Assembly: GCF_000016985.1 (NCBI RefSeq)
Contig: NC_009633.1
Location: 496,001-560,000 of the forward strand
Source: Alkaliphilus metalliredigens QYMF
GTDB taxonomy: Bacteria > Bacillota > Clostridia > Peptostreptococcales > Natronincolaceae
Length of the DNA stretch: 64,000 nucleotides
Reading direction: 5' to 3'
The position numbers and the translations under genes were made by a program. The first letter of the stretch is position 1, and the number at the start of each line of letters is the position of its first letter. Below the pieces are notes generated by a model. The model saw only the letters and a program-made list of their open reading frames with translations, made no database searches and was not told the origin of the DNA. Shown here piece by piece: positions 60,676 to 64,000 of the stretch.

Positions 60676-60714
60676 AAAGCCTTTCAAGGAAACGATCCCT
60701 TGAAAGGCTTTATT
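60676..60714 (+). terminator. Terminator after the small protein gene
   Basis: AAAGCCTTTCAAGG (60676-60689) pairs with CCTTGAAAGGCTTT (60698-60711). It leads directly into the first copy of the dispersed repeat. The 316-base gap to 60953 holds this stem and two repeat copies. Confidence 0.88.
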
Positions 60715-60757
60715 TAAGTGCGCCATGAGTCGATGCAGTAGCATCAGACGAATTTTA
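60713..60757. repeat. Dispersed repeat, full copy 1 (45 bp)
   Basis: It begins TTTAAGTGCGCCATGAG and ends with the core GTAGCATCAGACGAATTTTA (60738-60757). GATGC and GCATC inside it form a short hairpin around AGTA. Confidence 0.8.
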
Positions 60758-60795
60758 TTTAAGCACTTGAAATTTTAAACAAAGCCCGTTTTAAA

Positions 60796-60840
60796 TTTAA
60801 GTGCGCCATGAGTCGATGCGGTAGCATCAGACGAATTTTA
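60796..60840. repeat. Dispersed repeat, full copy 2 (45 bp)
   Basis: It matches copy 1 at 44 of 45 positions in the same orientation, 38 bases after the end of copy 1. The hairpin loop is GGTA instead of AGTA. Confidence 0.8.
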
Positions 60841-60953
60841 AGGATATAATTAAATCTAAAAAAATGATAGAATGAGATGAAATCACACATGGGATTTATG
60901 CAATAAATGTTGAAAAATCAGTGCATTATTTAAAATACAGGAGGGATTATAGA

Positions 60954-61577
60954 ATGAAATTTGAAAAAATTGTTGTTGGTATAGAAGAAGCCAATGGGTA
61001 CATTTTTTATGATGAAAACTCATTGGAAGCAGTTGTCATTGACCCCGGGGACGAAGCAAAAACATTTATGAAGTATATTGACAAAAGGTATTTGAAACCC
61101 ATAGGAATTATCTTAACCCATTATCATTATGACCATATAGCAGCAGCGGAAGCCTTAAAGAAAAAATATCAATGTCCTATCAATGCTCACAAAAAAGAAA
61201 TTGATGGATTGAAGGATCCTGAAATTAACTACTCTAAACGGGAATATGCAAAAGAAGTATCAATTACTCCCGATGTGCTGTTATCCCATGGGGATACCAT
61301 TTCTGTGGGAGCATTGCAACTGGAAGTTATTCATACTCCAGGACATACTCCAGGAAGTATTTGTTTAGCCGTCAAGGATGAAAAGGTTATCTTCACAGGG
61401 GATACTGTTTTTAGTGATGCCTTAGGTAGAACGGACTTAGCTGGTGGAAGTGAAGCAATGCTAAGGAAAACCATCAGAAATAAGGTCTCTAAATGGGATG
61501 ATGATGTAAGGGTTTATCCAGGACATGGAGAATCTGCTTTGATGGCACAGTTAAGAAGTAGAAGAGAGATCAAATAG
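60954..61577 (+). CDS. MBL-fold metallo-hydrolase (glyoxalase II-like)
   Basis: I start at ATG 60954 behind AGGAGGG, giving 207 residues. The metal-binding motif THYHYDHIA, HTPGHTPGSIC, FTGDTVFSDALGRTDL and the final YPGHGES are all in place. It is a cytosolic hydrolase probably acting on thioesters such as S-lactoylglutathione analogues; substrate unknown. Confidence 0.92.
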   Translation: MKFEKIVVGIEEANGYIFYDENSLEAVVIDPGDEAKTFMKYIDKRYLKPIGIILTHYHYDHIAAAEALKKKYQCPINAHKKEIDGLKDPEINYSKREYAKEVSITPDVLLSHGDTISVGALQLEVIHTPGHTPGSICLAVKDEKVIFTGDTVFSDALGRTDLAGGSEAMLRKTIRNKVSKWDDDVRVYPGHGESALMAQLRSRREIK

Positions 61578-61592
61578 CAAGTGATTTGATCC

Positions 61593-61703
61593 TCATTTGA
61601 TCTGTCCTTCAACTTGTTTGAATTCAGCACCTACTCTTTCGACAAAATCCTGATCCTTGATATAATTTAAGTTAAAACTTATATGATAAATTCTAGCAAC
61701 CAT
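61593..61703 (-). CDS. Possible 36-residue mini-protein after larA
   Basis: On the minus strand ATG 61703, with GGGGAG directly before it, opens a frame for MVARIYHISFNLNYIKDQDF and 16 more residues up to TGA. It lies 38 bases downstream of the larA stop. Frame length and codon use are compatible with a real gene or the end of a decayed one, but there is no family match I know. Confidence 0.3.
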   Translation of the reverse strand: MVARIYHISFNLNYIKDQDFVERVGAEFKQVEGQIK

Positions 61704-61741
61704 CTCCCCATCTGATTTCTTGATGTTTCAGTTCACTGAAA

Positions 61742-63028
61742 CTATTTCACTTGTGGTAAGGTGTTGGCGCCCTGAGGCATTAAATGTGTCTTGAGGTTTT
61801 TTCCCATCTCTTTATAGGTGAGGGTCAATGCTTCTTCTATGGTTTTTACCACCCTTATGTTTGCCCTTTCCACCAAGGATTGTTCCATTTCCGACACTAG
61901 AATTAGATTAAATCTCTCTGCAGCCTCACTGACAAAATATCCAATATACTTTGCAATGGAAAAGTCCTCCCTCAATGCATTCTCTCTTTCCACAACGGTG
62001 TCATAGTTTTGAATAATCTCTTGCACATGATCGTTTCCAAAGCCTTCAATACATTGACTAAGAATGATGATCGTACCGCCATCCTTAACAGCTTCCTTTG
62101 CATTAATCAGTGTTTTGGAGGTTTGATACAGGTTGATGTCCTTTGGATATCCACCGGCGCTTGCAATAACTAGATCCGCCTTTTCTTGAATTTCAACACC
62201 GTCCATTTCTTGCACAACCTGACAGCCTGCCTCATGGGCTTTCACATAGTGGCCAGAGACAGCATGACAGATGCTTCCATCAGCTCCCACAATGACATTT
62301 AGCATAAAGGAGGGATTGACAAAGCTTGAAGCCTCTAGCATATCCTCATGGAGGGGATTATCTACCCAGTTTCCACTCCTGACAAGGGGATTGCTTCCTT
62401 CTCCAACATTGGGGCTAAGGGATAGGGCATGGTTAGTCATGATTGTATTGTAGCTACAGATTCCAGGAAGGACAGATTTTTTACCCCCTCCCCAGCCAGC
62501 CAAAAGATGGAAGACAATGGCACCTGTTAAAACAATATGATCACATTCCATAGCTCGCTTATTAACTGAAACAGGTGTCCCAAAGCTTGTTGTTCCCAAG
62601 TAAACTAAGTTTTCTTCATTCAAACAATCATGATCGATTATCTCACATCGAGAAGTTATATCTGCACCAAGTAACCAACTATGTTCTTCCTTTGTATGTC
62701 CCCTATGGGAACCTGTAGAGGAGATAAATAAAATGTCCTCGTCTTTAATTCCTGCCTGGTTTAATTCCGCTACAATATATGGAATAAAGGTGCTCATTTT
62801 TTGCCAAGCCCTGGTGATATCAGAAAAAACGATACATATTTTTTCACCTGGATGAACGATTTCTCTTAATTTGGGGGTTCCAACGGGTTTTTCTAAGGAA
62901 TTAAGGATAATTTCTTCTTCAGTTCCATTTATGTTCATAGGATTATTTTTGATAATGCTGAGTAAATGCTCAGCGGGTATAGAAACATTTGTGGAACCAG
63001 TACCATATTTCATTTCAACAGTTTTCAT
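61742..63028 (-). CDS. larA: LarA-family nickel-dependent lactate racemase or related racemase/epimerase
   Basis: This enzyme class uses the nickel-pincer nucleotide made by LarB, LarC and LarE. From ATG 63028 (GGGGGAG upstream) the protein has 428 residues. His108 (TGSHRGHT), His174 (FHLLAGWGGGKKS), Lys184 and His200 (TNHAL) fall at the numbers of the catalytic and cofactor-bound residues described for L. plantarum LarA, which also supports this start. LarA homologues racemise or epimerise several 2-hydroxy acids, so lactate is likely but not certain. It lies about 59 kb from larBCE. Confidence 0.9.
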   Translation of the reverse strand: MKTVEMKYGTGSTNVSIPAEHLLSIIKNNPMNINGTEEEIILNSLEKPVGTPKLREIVHPGEKICIVFSDITRAWQKMSTFIPYIVAELNQAGIKDEDILFISSTGSHRGHTKEEHSWLLGADITSRCEIIDHDCLNEENLVYLGTTSFGTPVSVNKRAMECDHIVLTGAIVFHLLAGWGGGKKSVLPGICSYNTIMTNHALSLSPNVGEGSNPLVRSGNWVDNPLHEDMLEASSFVNPSFMLNVIVGADGSICHAVSGHYVKAHEAGCQVVQEMDGVEIQEKADLVIASAGGYPKDINLYQTSKTLINAKEAVKDGGTIIILSQCIEGFGNDHVQEIIQNYDTVVERENALREDFSIAKYIGYFVSEAAERFNLILVSEMEQSLVERANIRVVKTIEEALTLTYKEMGKNLKTHLMPQGANTLPQVK

Positions 63029-63100
63029 AGTAGACTCCCCCTCATATTTATTAATATTTATTAAAACCTGAAATTTCAGTTTAGTGGGTAATTGTTTTTC

Positions 63101-63129
63101 ATTATAAGTCTTCAAAATACAGATGTCAA
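63101..63129 (-). promoter_or_regulatory. larA promoter
   Basis: On the minus strand TTGACA (63129-63124), a 17-base spacer and TATAAT (63106-63101): a consensus sigma-A promoter. A perfect palindrome CTGAAATTTCAG (63068-63079) lies about 20 bases downstream of the -10 and may be an operator. Confidence 0.75.
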
Positions 63130-63303
63130 CTGTTATTTTTTTATATAAAATGTTCATTTGAAATGACTTAAAATTTATAAATATACAATAAAATTGTTTA
63201 ACAATAACAAACTAAAAAGTCTAACAATTCAGATAAATGGAGGAAGTAAGTCATATATAGAGCTAATAAGCTCAGAAGAAGAATGGTTACGTTTTCCTGA
63301 CAT

Positions 63304-63332
63304 TTGTATTAAGCTCCCTTTAGATATATAAT
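63304..63332 (+). promoter_or_regulatory. Promoter of the YkvI-like gene
   Basis: TTGTAT (63304-63309), a 17-base spacer and TATAAT (63327-63332) lie 36 bases before the start codon. The rest of the larA-ykvI gap shows only AT-rich inverted repeats around 63190-63230. Confidence 0.6.
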
Positions 63333-63367
63333 TCATGAAATCACTTTAAAAGAGGGGGTCGCCAAGA

Positions 63368-64000
63368 ATGAAAAGGAATCCGATGGATTTTATGCCAGCT
63401 TATTTTACCGTTGCATTTGTATGGTTTACGACACACTTTGGGGGAGGCTTTGCCTCTGGGAGGCAACTTGTTGAATTTTTTGTCCAATATGGATGGTATG
63501 CATTGTTTACACCGGTCATTGCCATTGCTATCAATGCCCTGGTATTTTACTATGCATGGGATTTTAGTGTGGCCCATCAAAAATTTCAATATCGAAGCTG
63601 GACTGATGCATTTTATAAGCCCTATGAAAGAGTATTTTCTAATCTTTATGATGTTGTATTTAACCTGGTTTTGGTTGTGGCAACTGCAGTAGCCTTTGCT
63701 ACAGGAGGAGCAACATTGGCTGACGTATTAGGGACACCCTATCTACTCAACACCCTTGTCATTGCAATAATTATGTTTATATTAACTATATATGGGGCAA
63801 ATATTGTTCGGGCAGCGGCTTCATGGATTGCAGTCATTGTCATTACAGGACTACTGTTTATCTATGGTAGCAATTTAGTTGTGACACTACCAAACCTAAT
63901 GACAGTGTTAAATGAGGCACCAGCACCAAGGGGGTTCTGGTACGCACTTTGGCAGTCAATAAAATATGCAGGCTTACAGGCTGCTTTACTAGGCGGATAT
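63368..64000 (+). CDS. YkvI-like membrane transporter (5' part only)
   Basis: ATG 63368 follows GAGGGGG; 211 codons are visible before the window ends. About six hydrophobic helices and the phrase FTTHFGGGFASGRQLVEFF near residue 22 match the YkvI family of APC-like membrane proteins, whose substrates are unknown. It is divergent from larA. Transport of a hydroxy acid linked to LarA is conceivable but has no direct support. Confidence 0.75.
   Translation, partial: MKRNPMDFMPAYFTVAFVWFTTHFGGGFASGRQLVEFFVQYGWYALFTPVIAIAINALVFYYAWDFSVAHQKFQYRSWTDAFYKPYERVFSNLYDVVFNLVLVVATAVAFATGGATLADVLGTPYLLNTLVIAIIMFILTIYGANIVRAAASWIAVIVITGLLFIYGSNLVVTLPNLMTVLNEAPAPRGFWYALWQSIKYAGLQAALLGGY

Overview
The window is AT-rich DNA with strong GGAGG-type ribosome binding sites, a Ger(x)ABC spore germination operon, a CIRCE element, a glycyl radical enzyme and an amino-acid-fermenter thiolase (OrtAB). 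Together these point to an anaerobic, endospore-forming member of the Clostridia. An Alkaliphilus-like amino acid fermenter is my guess, made without any database search. I see no rRNA, tRNA, CRISPR array or complete insertion sequence.

Layout. 0-6.3 kb holds nickel-pincer cofactor genes (larB end, larC, larE), a RocB-like M20 peptidase and sucCD. 6.4-8.4 kb holds a two-gene MotA/ZorA-like plus OmpA/ZorB-like ion-channel pair without other Zorya genes. 8.7-18.8 kb is a surface-fibre locus: a NarL-type two-component system, four small exported proteins with SipW/TasA-type signal regions (one ending in about 15 copies of a 27-bp repeat), a SipW-like signal peptidase on a large membrane domain, a DUF5305-like protein and an SLH wall-anchored protein. 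18.8-20.6 kb is a scar with two truncated genes and one small intact gene.

20.9-35.1 kb is an IclR-controlled catabolic cluster: GntP permease, IlvD/Edd-type sugar-acid dehydratase, FAH-family enzyme, class I/II aminotransferase, HpaI-type aldolase, a glycyl radical enzyme with its activase, 2-amino-4-oxopentanoate thiolase (OrtAB) and a class III aminotransferase. Near-identical promoter/operator modules precede its two halves. The gene set suggests an undescribed anaerobic route from a sugar acid through a 2,4-dioxo acid and a 2-amino-4-oxo acid to acetyl-CoA and alanine. I consider this the most interesting part of the window.

35.2-47.6 kb holds a large catalase, gerABC, a phosphonate-type ABC transporter with a fused double permease, and ftsEX with a coiled-coil partner that lacks a recognisable hydrolase domain. 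47.8-54.2 kb holds a cluster of DnaA-box-like 9-mers, CIRCE-controlled htpG, a cobalamin riboswitch with a CbiMQO cobalt transporter and two accessory exported proteins, then an array of five perfect hairpins. 54.2-64 kb holds assorted housekeeping and envelope genes, copies of a dispersed repeat, a LarA lactate racemase homologue (the likely client of larBCE) and the start of a YkvI-like membrane protein.

Start codons were chosen from ribosome binding sites. Family names rest on remembered motifs, because no search could be run.
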